This document shows positions 55,671 to 64,000 of a stretch of DNA of 64,000 nucleotides, piece after piece. The position numbers were made by a program, and so were the translations under genes. Position 1 is the first letter of the stretch, and each line of letters begins with the position of its first letter. Where the stretch lies: positions 62,001 through 126,000 of the forward strand of contig JAEZJJ010000047.1 of NCBI GenBank assembly GCA_023436395.1. The letters run 5' to 3'. The DNA comes from Bacillota bacterium (GTDB lineage: Bacteria; Bacillota; Clostridia; Lachnospirales; Cellulosilyticaceae). The notes under the pieces are model-generated. The model was not told the origin of the DNA and ran no database searches. It saw only the letters and a list, made by a program, of their open reading frames with translations.

Positions 55671-55780
55671 CAACAAAAAAGAGGAGATTTATGCTCCTCT
55701 TTTGCAAATCTATCTATATGCACTAAAAACCTTACCACAACCTAATTTTTGAATCTTTTGGCTATCAAGGGTTAGTTTCA
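55671..55780 (-). repeat. Duplicate of the rlmH 3' UTR and terminator
   Basis: 55675-55707 is essentially identical to 57484-57516 (hairpin AAAAGAGGAG/CTCCTCTTTT plus GCAAA), and the following 70 bases keep ACAACCTAATTTTT...GGCTATCAAGG in the same order as the rlmH 3' UTR. It continues into copy B. Confidence 0.8.
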
Positions 55781-55825
55781 ATTCTCTGAGTTATTTATGG
55801 TACAGTTCTCCTCACCTAATTAATG
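55781..55825 (-). repeat. rlmH-tail direct repeat, copy B (putative attachment site)
   Basis: Minus strand GAACTGTACCATAAATAA then CTCAGAGAAT, two changes from rlmH over 28 bases, with the arm ATTAATTAGGTGAGGAG shared with C, D and E. Same orientation. Together with the duplicated UTR this gives roughly 140-bp direct repeats flanking the 1.8-kb segment 55.8-57.6 kb. Confidence 0.8.
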
Positions 55826-56698
55826 TGCGGTTTCCTCACTAATATTTATATGTGAATTTAACATATTATCCCTCCACTTAGCATAATATTCTTCAAATAA
55901 TGGTTCACTATCTTGATATCTTTCAACCCAATTGTTATAATCCTTTTCTTGCTTGTCAATTTCTATCTTATTTTGAATAACTTTAAGTTTCAACATTATC
56001 TCTTTATTACCTTCATCCTCAAACAAACTACTATGTAACATAGTAATATATCCATGCAAAATGATATGTTGCTTAATGTACCCTTTTTCAGATAATAACC
56101 TTATATTATCTATCCAATGCCCCTCAGCAGTATAATACATAAAGCGTATTTGCTGAATTGCACCATCCATAAATATATAAACATATAACTTTTCATATTG
56201 TTCACTAATCATCTGATTAATTAATCGGACAACTTCCCTGGATGCTAACTCTATATTGCAAGGTACTTTTAAACAATCTATCCCTTCCTTACTAAATCCA
56301 TCTATTATCTGCTTTTCATATTCATGATAATCATAAACATCATAAATTAACTGTGCTATCATTTTTTTATTTTCTTCACATACTGTAAAAGGACAGTCTT
56401 CTACAAATACTGCAAAATGATCGATTCCCTTTCTGCCCACTCCAAAATAAGCATAGAAAACTGACCAGCCGTTTATACTGATATCATAGCTGATTGCTAT
56501 TGAATAGTTTCGAAATAGCCATTCTTGAAGATCATAATTAGAATGCCATCTATCCTTTTCATATCTTCCTGACATCCAACCCATTAAAAAAATATTAATG
56601 TAATCTAAACGCTCCTTACCAACATACATACCTGGTCTCTTAAGAATCTGCTTTAACAATTGTTTTGTATCACATTCATTTAACTTCACATATTCCAC
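55820..56698 (-). CDS. Protein of unknown function in the rlmH-proximal cassette
   Basis: 292 residues from GTG 56698 with GGAGGGG 8 bases upstream. No signal peptide or membrane segment. Starts with EYVKLNECDTKQLLKQILKR then PGMYVGKERLDYINIFLMGW; an N-terminal RPxMYxG motif of this kind appears in various uncharacterised cassette proteins. The rest is rich in aromatic and acidic residues (FYAYFGVGRKGIDHFAVFVE). It is the only intact gene in the segment bounded by repeat copies A and B, and its stop overlaps repeat B. Cargo gene, function unknown. Confidence 0.65.
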   Translation of the reverse strand: MEYVKLNECDTKQLLKQILKRPGMYVGKERLDYINIFLMGWMSGRYEKDRWHSNYDLQEWLFRNYSIAISYDISINGWSVFYAYFGVGRKGIDHFAVFVEDCPFTVCEENKKMIAQLIYDVYDYHEYEKQIIDGFSKEGIDCLKVPCNIELASREVVRLINQMISEQYEKLYVYIFMDGAIQQIRFMYYTAEGHWIDNIRLLSEKGYIKQHIILHGYITMLHSSLFEDEGNKEIMLKLKVIQNKIEIDKQEKDYNNWVERYQDSEPLFEEYYAKWRDNMLNSHINISEETAH

Positions 56699-56771
56699 AA
56701 CTCATGCCCCTCCCCAATGAAATAAACCTAGAATAAATATTAGTTATTCTAGGTCTCACTTATACTGTATT

Positions 56772-57409
56772 TTATACTTTTCTTAGCTGCCTTACTTCCT
56801 CTATACTTAACCCTGTCTTCAAAGCAATAGTTTCATCATCTAATATATCAAGTAATGCCGTTGCAACTTCTAGTTTTGCTTTTTTCTCTCCTCTAGCTAT
56901 TCCTGTATTTATTAAATTAGCTCTTTCATGTGCCGAATACTCTCTAGCTTTGTATAATTCAATTGTTTCCGGGTCACTACTTAGATAATCCAGTTTTTCT
57001 TCTGCCATCTTGATTGCTGGTTCCATCTCCATCAACTCCTCTAAAACCTCTCTAGATATATCCTTTTGTAAAAAGGCAAGCCACCTCTTTAATGCTTAAT
57101 TCCCTCTAAATATAGCTTACCCCAATAAAATAAAGTCCTTTTATCCATATTATCTTGATCAGTAAGCTGTACTTCTATATCTATCTGTTCCCCTCTAGCT
57201 GTCTTTGCTCTTACATCAATCCTACCTGTTTTATCTTCTAGAAGTTCTTTTGTAAGTTCTTTATTTTCTACTATCTCAATTTCTGCAAGTTCTTCTTTCT
57301 GGGTTCTATTAAGAACTGCATTAAGAAAAGAGATAAGCATTGGTTCATCACCTTTTTCTCCAAATAACTTCTTAAAAATAAAATCATTGAGTGGCTTTAA
57401 TCTTTCCAT
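56772..57409 (-). pseudogene. Disrupted Rpn-family PD-(D/E)XK nuclease/transposase
   Basis: The first part (57409-57089) has the Rpn N-terminus MERLKPLNDFIFKKLFGEKG and the nuclease motif GRIDVRAKTARGEQIDIEVQ, then stops after LYLEGIKH. The last part resumes in another frame with LKRWLAFLQKDISREVLEEL and ends with the usual tail TGLSIEEVRQLRKV. About 100 central residues are missing at the junction near 57090, so this is an internal deletion with frameshift. Intact family members cut DNA and promote recombination. Confidence 0.8.
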
Positions 57410-57432
57410 CGTTTCTATCTCCTACGCTCTTC

Positions 57433-57516
57433 ATTCTAGTCAAAGTATAGTCATTAATTATATTAATTATATCATCAGTTACAAAAAAAGAGGAGATTTA
57501 TGCTCCTCTTTTGCAA
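57433..57516 (-). repeat. Dispersed repeat R1, copy d, including the rlmH terminator
   Basis: Plus strand TTCTAGTCAAAGTATAG through hairpin AAAAGAGGAG/CTCCTCTTTT (57487-57512). It ends the rlmH transcript and forms the upstream region of the Rpn gene. Copies a-c have the same order. Confidence 0.8.
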
Positions 57517-57590
57517 ACTTAACTAAATATATTTCTAACCGTATCATAACCTAATTTTATATATTTATTGACTATCAATGGATAGATTCA

Positions 57591-57618
57591 ATTATCTGAG
57601 TTATTTATGGTACGGTTC
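57591..57618 (-). repeat. rlmH-tail repeat, copy A (inside the rlmH 3' end)
   Basis: The reference copy: the last rlmH codons (E P Y H K stop) plus CTCAGATAAT. The second arm present in B-E is absent here, as expected if this is the gene-side junction and the others are displaced ends. Confidence 0.8.
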
Positions 57619-58080
57619 ATTATTATTAATTCTAAACCCTCTATATACCTGCTCTAGTAGCATTACTCTAAATAATTGATGTGGAAAAGTCATTTTTGAA
57701 AAACATAATTTATAATTAGCTCTCTGACGTACAGCTTCTGATAATCCTAAAGAGCCACCAATTACAAAGACAATATGGCTATTTCCTCTTACACCACAGT
57801 CTGCCATAAAGTCTGCCAGTTCTTCTGAGGATAGCATCTTTCCCTGTAAATCTAAGGCTACTACATAGGCACTATCACTTATTTTAGAAAGGATCTTCTC
57901 TCCTTCTTTATCTTTAATCATAAGCTCTTCTTTTTCTGAAGCATTATCAGGTGTTTTCTCATCTGAAAGTTCAGTAATGCTTAGTTTACAATATCTACTC
58001 AGTCTCTTACTGTATTCATCAATAGCTTGCACTAAATATTTCTCTTTTAATTTTCCTACACAAATCAATTCTATCTTCAT
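57601..58080 (-). CDS. rlmH: RlmH, 23S rRNA pseudouridine-1915 N3-methyltransferase
   Basis: 159 residues, the standard length. SPOUT fold with VGKLKEKYLVQAIDEYSKRL, LDLQGKMLSSEELADFM, HIVFVIGGSLGLSEAVRQRA and MTFPHQLFRVMLLEQVYR; ends in NNEPYHK. It methylates the ribosome's intersubunit-bridge helix 69. In staphylococci the 3' end of this gene (orfX) is the insertion site for SCC elements. Here its last codons are repeated four more times downstream. RBS AAGGAG. Confidence 0.97.
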   Translation of the reverse strand: MKIELICVGKLKEKYLVQAIDEYSKRLSRYCKLSITELSDEKTPDNASEKEELMIKDKEGEKILSKISDSAYVVALDLQGKMLSSEELADFMADCGVRGNSHIVFVIGGSLGLSEAVRQRANYKLCFSKMTFPHQLFRVMLLEQVYRGFRINNNEPYHK

Positions 58081-58270
58081 TAAGGTGCTCCTTATTCTAG
58101 TATACTTTTAGCTTTATTTTAACACATTCATTCTTGTTTAACCCTATTTTTATAATGCCACTTATACCCCTACATCATGAACTAATGAATATTATCTGTA
58201 AGCCATGTTAGCATCTCATTCTCCTTATACCTATAAGCCTTTTCTCTAGATTAATAGATTTTTTTTTAAC

Positions 58271-58321
58271 TCAAAAAATCCTGAAACATATCTACCTATT
58301 GTGTAATTATGTTTCAGGATT
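58271..58321 (-). terminator. Terminator after the first tandem chemoreceptor gene
   Basis: Perfect 13-bp arms AATCCTGAAACAT/ATGTTTCAGGATT (58277-58289 with 58309-58321) with a T run on the minus strand. The rest of 58081-58382 shows nothing further. Confidence 0.8.
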
Positions 58322-58382
58322 AGTCTATTTTAATCTAGCTTTCTAATATCTTTAAGGGTGTACCAAAAATAACTTCTAAACG

Positions 58383-60071
58383 CTATACCCTAAATTTCTC
58401 AACTGCAACTTTTAGTAGATTTGAATTTTCTATATTTAAATTCATCTGTGTTCGCACTGCTTCTACTAAACCAGCAATTTCTGTAATCCTTTCAGCAATA
58501 TTTTGCGTCCCAGTTGCATTTTCAGATATTGTTTTTGTAACTTCTGCTATAGTTTCAATAATTCCTTCGATTGTCGATGTAAGTTCTTCAGATGTGGCAC
58601 TAAAATCCATTACTAAGTCATTGGTAAAGTCAGCATCTGCCCTGTACTTATTACCTGTCTCAATCAATCCTTCATAATCTTTAATAACAATAGCATTAAA
58701 ATACTCCAGGAAAGATTCTACATTTCCCACAAGCAATTCAACTGAAGAAACAACCTCGTCGGTAACATTCTGTATTTCACCTACAGTCTGCTTAGAACTT
58801 TCAGCAAGCTTTCTTATTTCATCTGCAACTACTGCAAATCCTTTACCAGCTTCACCTGCTCTTGCTGCTTCAATTGCTGCATTAAGTGCTAATAAATTAG
58901 TTTGGTCTGATATTTCTAAAATCGTATCTGATAGAATTTTGATTTTTTCTATCTGTTTAGATCTTTCAACAGCTTCATTAAGACTTTGTTTTGATGACTT
59001 AAATTTTTCAATTGAATTCTGAGTTGATGCTAATGCACTAGCTTGTAATTCTGATGCTCTTTTACTGATTTCATTAACAGATAATGAACCTTGTTGGGCC
59101 CTAGTTGATATAGAAACAGATGCCTTCTCTATTTCATTTGATGAGGCATTCATTTCTTCTGCAGCTGCTGCTGTTTCTTCCATTCCAGCAGAGAGTTCTT
59201 GAATTGTTGAAGAAGATTCTTCAATATTAGAATTTAAAACCAATATCTTTTCATCCATAATCTGTGCTGATTGACTAACTCCGTCAGCTCTTAAATTGAC
59301 CTCAACGATAATCGTCCTTATATTTTCAATAAAGGTATTAATTGCAGTAGCCAAATTTCCTATTTCATCTTTTGACTTAATATCAATACTTTGTGTCAAA
59401 TCCCCACCATTTTCAACTAAATCCCTCAGCTTCAGCTGAAGCTTCCTAATAGGACGGGTTACTCCTCGTATATTTAGATAGGCTAATAATATCCCTAAAA
59501 TCAATGCAGTAATAGTAGTTGTCGTAATAATACTTCTTATAGAAATGCATTGTTCATGTATCTCTAAACTTTTTTGACTTATTTTTTCACTATGTTCACT
59601 CTCTATTTTCTTTATCAGGGTTTCTAGATTATCATAAATATCTTTATTTTCCCCTTTAATAATATCTAATCCTTTTTCATCATTAAGTGATCTACTATAT
59701 TCAATAACTTGTAAGTTACTTGCTTTATATTTCTCCCATTCTTCCTTAATATCTGTTAACTGAACACCAGTTAACTCTTCGTATTCCTGCATATTTTGCT
59801 CAAAATCAGTGATAGCCTCATTAATTTTATCTTCCACTTCATCCATACCCGTTTTGCTAGTTAAAGTAATATGTGCATATATAAATCCACGTATTGTCGC
59901 AGGTCCATCATCCAATACTCCAGCTACTTTTATAATTGGAATAATACGCCCATTAATAAGCTCTACACTTTCATTTATTTTATTATTTGTACTTACCGAT
60001 AATATCCCCATAAAAATAAAAATAGCTAAGATTGTCGCAAAAGATAAAATCATTTTTCTTCTAATCGTCAT
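58383..60071 (-). CDS. Methyl-accepting chemotaxis protein, tandem copy 2
   Basis: 562 residues: transmembrane 1 (about 7-28), 4HB-type sensor with [20 protein letters not shown] and [20 protein letters not shown], transmembrane 2 near 180-200, HAMP, then a canonical tip [20 protein letters not shown]. Nearly colinear with the next gene upstream (60684-62372), with most changes in the sensor domain. It is a product of the tandem duplication described at 60594-60650. RBS GAGGGGG. Confidence 0.94.
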   Translation of the reverse strand: MTIRRKMILSFATILAIFIFMGILSVSTNNKINESVELINGRIIPIIKVAGVLDDGPATIRGFIYAHITLTSKTGMDEVEDKINEAITDFEQNMQEYEELTGVQLTDIKEEWEKYKASNLQVIEYSRSLNDEKGLDIIKGENKDIYDNLETLIKKIESEHSEKISQKSLEIHEQCISIRSIITTTTITALILGILLAYLNIRGVTRPIRKLQLKLRDLVENGGDLTQSIDIKSKDEIGNLATAINTFIENIRTIIVEVNLRADGVSQSAQIMDEKILVLNSNIEESSSTIQELSAGMEETAAAAEEMNASSNEIEKASVSISTRAQQGSLSVNEISKRASELQASALASTQNSIEKFKSSKQSLNEAVERSKQIEKIKILSDTILEISDQTNLLALNAAIEAARAGEAGKGFAVVADEIRKLAESSKQTVGEIQNVTDEVVSSVELLVGNVESFLEYFNAIVIKDYEGLIETGNKYRADADFTNDLVMDFSATSEELTSTIEGIIETIAEVTKTISENATGTQNIAERITEIAGLVEAVRTQMNLNIENSNLLKVAVEKFRV

Positions 60072-60507
60072 TATGTTTTCCCCCTCAAAATAAAATTAAA
60101 ATGACCTTCTATATTCTTTCTAAATTTATTTAAATAGCAATACTCTCTTTTAATTTCTTACAACACCATATAACCTAAATAAGGGCTCTATATTTCTATG
60201 CCCTTACTAGTAACTCATTTGCTTACATAGAATAAATATCTATTGTAGAATGAACTAAATTTAATATAGGTTAACTGATATTCTTAAGTAGAGCATTACT
60301 AGTACTTATTCAAAATATAACATAATTATATAATTTTCTCAATAATACATTGCTTTAAAACATTTTTCTTTATTATTTTACACACTTTAATGAATGAACT
60401 TTTCAAAGTAAGAAGGCATTCTATCTTAGGATTTAAATCGATCTATTGATTAAGAATCAGACCTAAATAATAATATTAATAATAACTGAAGTAATAATTT
60501 ATATAGA

Positions 60508-60550
60508 TAAAAAAGACTAGAGCACAAATCATAACTTGTATCTCTAGCCT
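60508..60550 (-). terminator. Terminator after tandem chemoreceptor copy 1
   Basis: Hairpin CTAGAG/CTCTAG with inner ACAA/TTGT (60515-60549) and a T run on the minus strand. Nearly identical to the terminator at 62594-62638, being part of the duplicated unit. Between 60072 and 60507 the upstream region of copy 2 also matches that of copy 1 apart from an extra stretch of about 130 bases near 60158-60290. Confidence 0.8.
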
Positions 60551-60593
60551 TATCTATAATTATACTTTTTACGTTATCCTACCCTTAATCATT

Positions 60594-60650
60594 ACGTTAA
60601 TAACATTCTATTATTAACAAATTCACCTGAACTTAACTACTCAAAAAACT
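60594..60650 (-). pseudogene. Duplicated 3' tail of the ABC ATPase gene
   Basis: The minus strand reads LSSGEFVNNRMLLT stop, preceded by FFE and a stop, against MFEEASSGEFANDRMLLA stop at the end of the ABC ATPase gene (62681). It is a leftover fragment carried along when the unit [ATPase tail, terminator, chemoreceptor] was duplicated. Confidence 0.8.
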
Positions 60651-60683
60651 CATTTTATTCATATTTTTTAATTTCTCAAAATA

Positions 60684-62372
60684 TTATACTTTAAATTTCG
60701 CAACTGCTACTTTTAGTAGATTTGAGTTTTCAATATTTAAATCCATCTGCGCTCGTACTGCTTCTACTACTCCAACGATTTCTGTAATTCTTTCAGCAAT
60801 ATTTTGAGTATCATTTGCACTTTCAGATATTGTTTTTGTAACCTCTCCTATAATTTCAATAATTCCTTCAATTGTTGTTGTAAGTTCTTCAGATGTGGCA
60901 CTAAAATCAGTTACTAGGTCATTAACAAAGTCAGCATCTGCTCTATATTTATCACCAGTCTCAATCAATCCTTCATAATCTTTAACAACAATAGCATTAA
61001 AATACTTCAGAAAAGATTTTACATTTCCCACAAGTAATTCAACTGAAGAAATAACCTCACTAGTAACATTCTGTATTTCACTTACAGTCTGTTTAGAACT
61101 TTCAGCAAGCCTTCTTATTTCATCTGCAACTACTGCAAATCCTTTACCAGCTTCACCTGCTCTTGCTGCTTCAATTGCTGCATTAAGAGCTAATAGATTA
61201 GTTTGGTCTGATATTTCTAAAATCGTATCTGATAAAAGATTAATTTTCTCTATTTGTTTTGATCTTTCAATGGCTTCATTAAGGCTTTGTTTTGATGTCT
61301 TAAATTTTTCAATAGAATTTTGAGTTGATGATAGCGCACTAGCTTGTAATTCTGATGCCCTTTTACTTATTTCATGAACAGATAATGAACCTTGTTGCGC
61401 TCTCGTAGATATAGAAACAGACGCCTTTTCTATTTCATTTGATGAAGCACTCATTTCTTCTGCTGCGGCTGCTGCTTGTTCCATTCCAGCCGAGAGTTCC
61501 TGAACTGTTGAAGAAGATTCTTCAATATTTGAATTTAAGACCAATAATTTATCACCCACGATCTGGGCAGAATGCCCCACTCCATCAGCTCTTAAATTGA
61601 CCTCAATGATAATCATCCTTATATTTTCAATAAATGTATTAATTGCATTAGCCAAATTCCCTATTTCATCTTTTGACTTAATTTCAATACTTTGTGTCAA
61701 ATCCCCCCCATTTTCAACTAAATCTTCTAGCTTATGCTCAAGCTTCTTAATAGGACGTACCACTCCTCTTATATTAATATAGGATAATAATACCCCTAAA
61801 ATCAACGCAACAAGAATAACTTTGGTTATAGTATTGCGTAAAAAAATATAAAGTTCATGTGCATCTAAGCTAGCTTGGTTTGCCTTTTCATTATATTCAT
61901 CTACTATTTTGCTTAACTCTGTATTTATGGCCTCATAAATATCTTTATTCTCTCCTCTAATAATAGCTAATGCCTTTTCTTTATTATGTGCGCCACTAAA
62001 GTCAATAGCCTCTAGGTTATTTGCTTTATATTTCTCCCACTTCTCCTTAATATCTGTTAACTCTACACCTGTTAATTTTTCATACTCCTCAATATGTCCC
62101 TCAAAACTAGTAGAAGTTTCGTTAATTTTATCTTTGGCTTCCTCCATATCAGCTTTGCTAGTTAAAGTAATATGTTCATATGTAAATGAACGTATTCTCG
62201 CAAATTCATAATCTAATATCTGAGCCACTTTCATAGTTGGAATTATTTGATTAGTAACATTTTTTGAACTTTGATTCATTTTATCATTTGCATATACTGA
62301 TAGTATACCCATGGAAACTAAAATCAATATAATTATCGTAAAAGATAAAATCATTTTCTTGCTAATTGTCAT
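60684..62372 (-). CDS. Methyl-accepting chemotaxis protein, tandem copy 1
   Basis: 562 residues, same architecture as the 58383-60071 protein: two transmembrane segments (about 7-28 and 182-202), 4HB-type sensor ([40 protein letters not shown]), HAMP, tip [20 protein letters not shown]. The signalling half is almost identical to copy 2; the sensor half differs much more, suggesting different ligands. RBS AAGGGGG. Confidence 0.94.
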   Translation of the reverse strand: MTISKKMILSFTIIILILVSMGILSVYANDKMNQSSKNVTNQIIPTMKVAQILDYEFARIRSFTYEHITLTSKADMEEAKDKINETSTSFEGHIEEYEKLTGVELTDIKEKWEKYKANNLEAIDFSGAHNKEKALAIIRGENKDIYEAINTELSKIVDEYNEKANQASLDAHELYIFLRNTITKVILVALILGVLLSYINIRGVVRPIKKLEHKLEDLVENGGDLTQSIEIKSKDEIGNLANAINTFIENIRMIIIEVNLRADGVGHSAQIVGDKLLVLNSNIEESSSTVQELSAGMEQAAAAAEEMSASSNEIEKASVSISTRAQQGSLSVHEISKRASELQASALSSTQNSIEKFKTSKQSLNEAIERSKQIEKINLLSDTILEISDQTNLLALNAAIEAARAGEAGKGFAVVADEIRRLAESSKQTVSEIQNVTSEVISSVELLVGNVKSFLKYFNAIVVKDYEGLIETGDKYRADADFVNDLVTDFSATSEELTTTIEGIIEIIGEVTKTISESANDTQNIAERITEIVGVVEAVRAQMDLNIENSNLLKVAVAKFKV

Positions 62373-62593
62373 TATATCTTCCCCCTTCTAAAAAATAGTA
62401 ATATGACCTTCTATAATATTTATTTAAATAGCAATACTCTTTTTTACTAATATTCTTAAGTATAGTATTACTAGGGTTCTACCCGAAATATATCATATTT
62501 TTATAATATTCTCAATATTCTTTTTAATAATATTGTTTTTCTTTATAATTTTACATTTATTAAATGTTTAACTTGACGAAATAGAAAGAATTA

Positions 62594-62638
62594 AAAAAAA
62601 TAAGACTAGAGTACAAATCATAACTTGTATCTCTAGCC
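62594..62638 (-). terminator. Terminator after the ABC ATPase gene
   Basis: Hairpin CTAGAG/CTCTAG (62604-62638) followed on the minus strand by eight T. The parent of the copy at 60508-60550. The rest of 62373-62593 is the chemoreceptor upstream region. Confidence 0.8.
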
Positions 62639-62680
62639 TTGACTATAAATATATTTTTTTCTTTGAACTATCCTTATTCA

Positions 62681-63475
62681 CTAAGCTAATAGCATTCTAT
62701 CATTAGCAAATTCACCTGAACTTGCTTCCTCAAACATCTTTAGTAAATCTGCTACCTTTAAGTTTTTCTTTTCTTCACCTTCAATATCATAGATAATACG
62801 TCCTTCATGCATCATAATGAGACGATTGCCAAGTCTAATGGCATCCTTCATGTTATGTGTTACCATAAGGGCTGTAAGATTATCTTCTGCAATCACTTGT
62901 GCCGTAAGACTTAATACTTTCTGCGCTGTCTTAGGATCAAGGGCTGCAGTATGTTCATCTAATAAAAGTAATTTAGGTTTTTGAAGTGTTGCCATTAGTA
63001 AAGTTAAAGCTTGTCGTTGTCCACCTGAGAGGAGTCCTACTTTAGAAGTCATACGACTTTCAAGACCTAAGTCTAACATCTTTAGCTTCTCTACATAGAG
63101 ACTTTTTTCCTCCTTCGTAATTCCCCAGCTAAGACCTCTTCTCTGACCTCTTCTATAGGCCATTGCTAAGTTTTCTTCAATCTCCATGGCTGCAGCAGTT
63201 CCCTTCATTGGATCCTGAAAGACACGCCCTAATAATTTTGCACGTTTATGCTCTGGTTGATAAGTAATGTTTTCTTCTGCTAAAATAATAGAACCTTTAT
63301 CACTTAAGTAAACACCTGCAATCATATTGAGCAAAGTAGATTTACCTGCTCCATTCCCACCAATAACTGTTACAAAATCACCTGGTTTTAAATGAAGATT
63401 AATCCCATCTAACGCTTTCTTTTCATTGATTGTATCTGGATTAAAAGTCTTATAAAGATTTTCCACTATTAACAT
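62681..63475 (-). CDS. ABC transporter ATPase (COG1101/TrpZ-like)
   Basis: 264 residues: Walker A VIGGNGAGKSTLLNMIAG, Q-loop FQDPMKGTAAAMEIEENLAMA, signature LSGGQRQALTLLMAT, Walker B LLLDEHTAALDP, H-loop MVTHNMKDAIRLGNRLIMM. This sequence type pairs with permeases like the next gene and a lipoprotein, in importers of the BMP/TrpXYZ class that carry tryptophan or other small organic solutes in Firmicutes. Starts 1 base after the permease stop. Its 3' tail is duplicated at 60594-60650. Confidence 0.92.
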   Translation of the reverse strand: MLIVENLYKTFNPDTINEKKALDGINLHLKPGDFVTVIGGNGAGKSTLLNMIAGVYLSDKGSIILAEENITYQPEHKRAKLLGRVFQDPMKGTAAAMEIEENLAMAYRRGQRRGLSWGITKEEKSLYVEKLKMLDLGLESRMTSKVGLLSGGQRQALTLLMATLQKPKLLLLDEHTAALDPKTAQKVLSLTAQVIAEDNLTALMVTHNMKDAIRLGNRLIMMHEGRIIYDIEGEEKKNLKVADLLKMFEEASSGEFANDRMLLA

Positions 63476-63476
63476 C

Positions 63477-64000
63477 TTATGCTTCCCTCCTTTTAGCTCT
63501 TTGACTAGCTGTTTTCTTCATTACTGGAATGCCTAAGGCAATGGCTACAATAACAGCTGTTAAAAGCTTTAAGTCTGTTGACTTCATTCCTAGCTGTAAT
63601 ACTACTGCTATAATAATACGATATATAATGGATCCACCAATGATAGAACCTAATTTATATGCAAAGTTAAAGCGTGAACCAAAAATAACTTCTCCAATAA
63701 TAATAGATGCAAGACCTATTACGATAGCACCTTGACCCATACCTACATCAGCAAAACCTTGGCTCTGTGAAACAAATGCACCCGATAAAGCTACTAAAGC
63801 ATTCGCTAGCATTAAACCTATTATTTTCATACGGTCTGTGCTAACGCCTAAAGCTCTTACCATATCCTCATTATTTCCTGTTGCTCTAATAGAGCTTCCA
63901 AGTTCTGTTCCAAAGAACCAATATAGAATTGCTACAATACCTACTGAAATAATTAACCCTATAATTAATGCTAAATTATTGGTAGAAGTAGGAATAATAC
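63477..64000 (-). CDS. ABC transporter permease (COG4120/TrpY-like), partial
   Basis: The frame is open from the right edge to the stop at 63477; the ATG at 63863 is internal. Residues NLALIIGLIISVGIVAILYW then FFGTELGSSIRATGNNEDMV and GIASIIIGE-like GLASIIIGEVIFGS identify the permease of the same importer. At least five hydrophobic segments are visible. The N-terminus and the expected binding-protein gene lie beyond the window. Confidence 0.9.
   Translation of the reverse strand, partial: IIPTSTNNLALIIGLIISVGIVAILYWFFGTELGSSIRATGNNEDMVRALGVSTDRMKIIGLMLANALVALSGAFVSQSQGFADVGMGQGAIVIGLASIIIGEVIFGSRFNFAYKLGSIIGGSIIYRIIIAVVLQLGMKSTDLKLLTAVIVAIALGIPVMKKTASQRAKRREA

Noticed and set aside
18223..57618. 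Alternative reading of the rlmH-type repeats as ordinary REP-like intergenic repeats
   Set aside because: The core matches codons for the conserved RlmH C-terminus (EPYHK), all copies have one orientation, and one copy also carries the rlmH UTR and terminator; origin from rlmH is simpler. A genome-wide count could still revive this reading.

Overview
The window is AT-rich DNA from a low-GC Gram-positive bacterium. Strong AGGAGG-type ribosome binding sites, occasional GTG/TTG starts, ECF sigma/anti-sigma pairs, BlaI/BlaR-type and NsrR-type regulators, a complete chemotaxis operon with many chemoreceptors, and carbohydrate genes (GH31, GH79, TRAP transporter) point to a motile, saccharolytic member of the Clostridia, probably Lachnospirales. 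A Cellulosilyticum-like organism is my guess from gene style only. I see no rRNA, tRNA or CRISPR array.

Layout. 0-6 kb: start of a secreted protein, a MATE exporter, a chemoreceptor, and a nitric-oxide module (NsrR-like repressor divergent from a DUF454 membrane protein overlapping a single-domain globin, with a palindromic operator at the promoter). 6-18 kb: acidic-carbohydrate region with a dctP-dctQ-dctM TRAP importer followed by a GH31 glycosidase, an AraC-type regulator, a D-2-hydroxyacid dehydrogenase, a soluble zinc-binding-domain chemoreceptor and a GH79 glycosidase without signal peptide. 18-31.5 kb: accessory genes (M28 peptidase, double-HTH MerR, TetR plus aldo/keto reductase, BlaI plus an M56 sensor ending in GLUG repeats, PAP2, XRE, HARE-HTH, and an ECF sigma/anti-sigma operon with its own ECF promoter). 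31.5-35.6 kb: AMMECR1/LigB fusion with its radical SAM partner, and a copper-amine-oxidase-like secreted protein. 35.8-42 kb: two-component system, methyltransferase and a MacB-like ABC exporter whose promoter carries five TTCTAAG boxes, with dead genes between. 42.8-50.6 kb: LysR gene and the operon cheY-cheA-cheW-mcp-cheR-cheB. 51-57.6 kb: a second ECF sigma/anti-sigma pair, a heme oxygenase, a TauE-like exporter, IS and Rpn remnants, then rlmH. 58-64 kb: two tandemly duplicated chemoreceptors and an ABC importer (ATPase and permease) running off the right edge.

The most unusual feature is a set of direct repeats downstream of rlmH (minus strand, 3' end at 57601). The last codons of rlmH (encoding EPYHK and stop) recur in the same orientation near 55.8, 35.55, 31.5 and 18.24 kb. 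The four displaced copies share a second arm that rlmH itself lacks, and the 55.8 kb copy also repeats the rlmH 3' untranslated region and terminator. This is what repeated site-specific insertion at the rlmH 3' end would leave, as with staphylococcal SCC elements, and it divides 18.2-57.6 kb into candidate cassettes of about 13.3, 4, 20 and 1.8 kb. No recombinase gene is visible. The same interval holds the dead genes: an anti-sigma tail, two Rpn nuclease remnants, an ECF-transporter ATPase, a nitrilase with its catalytic Cys changed, and IS200- and possibly IS21-like scraps.
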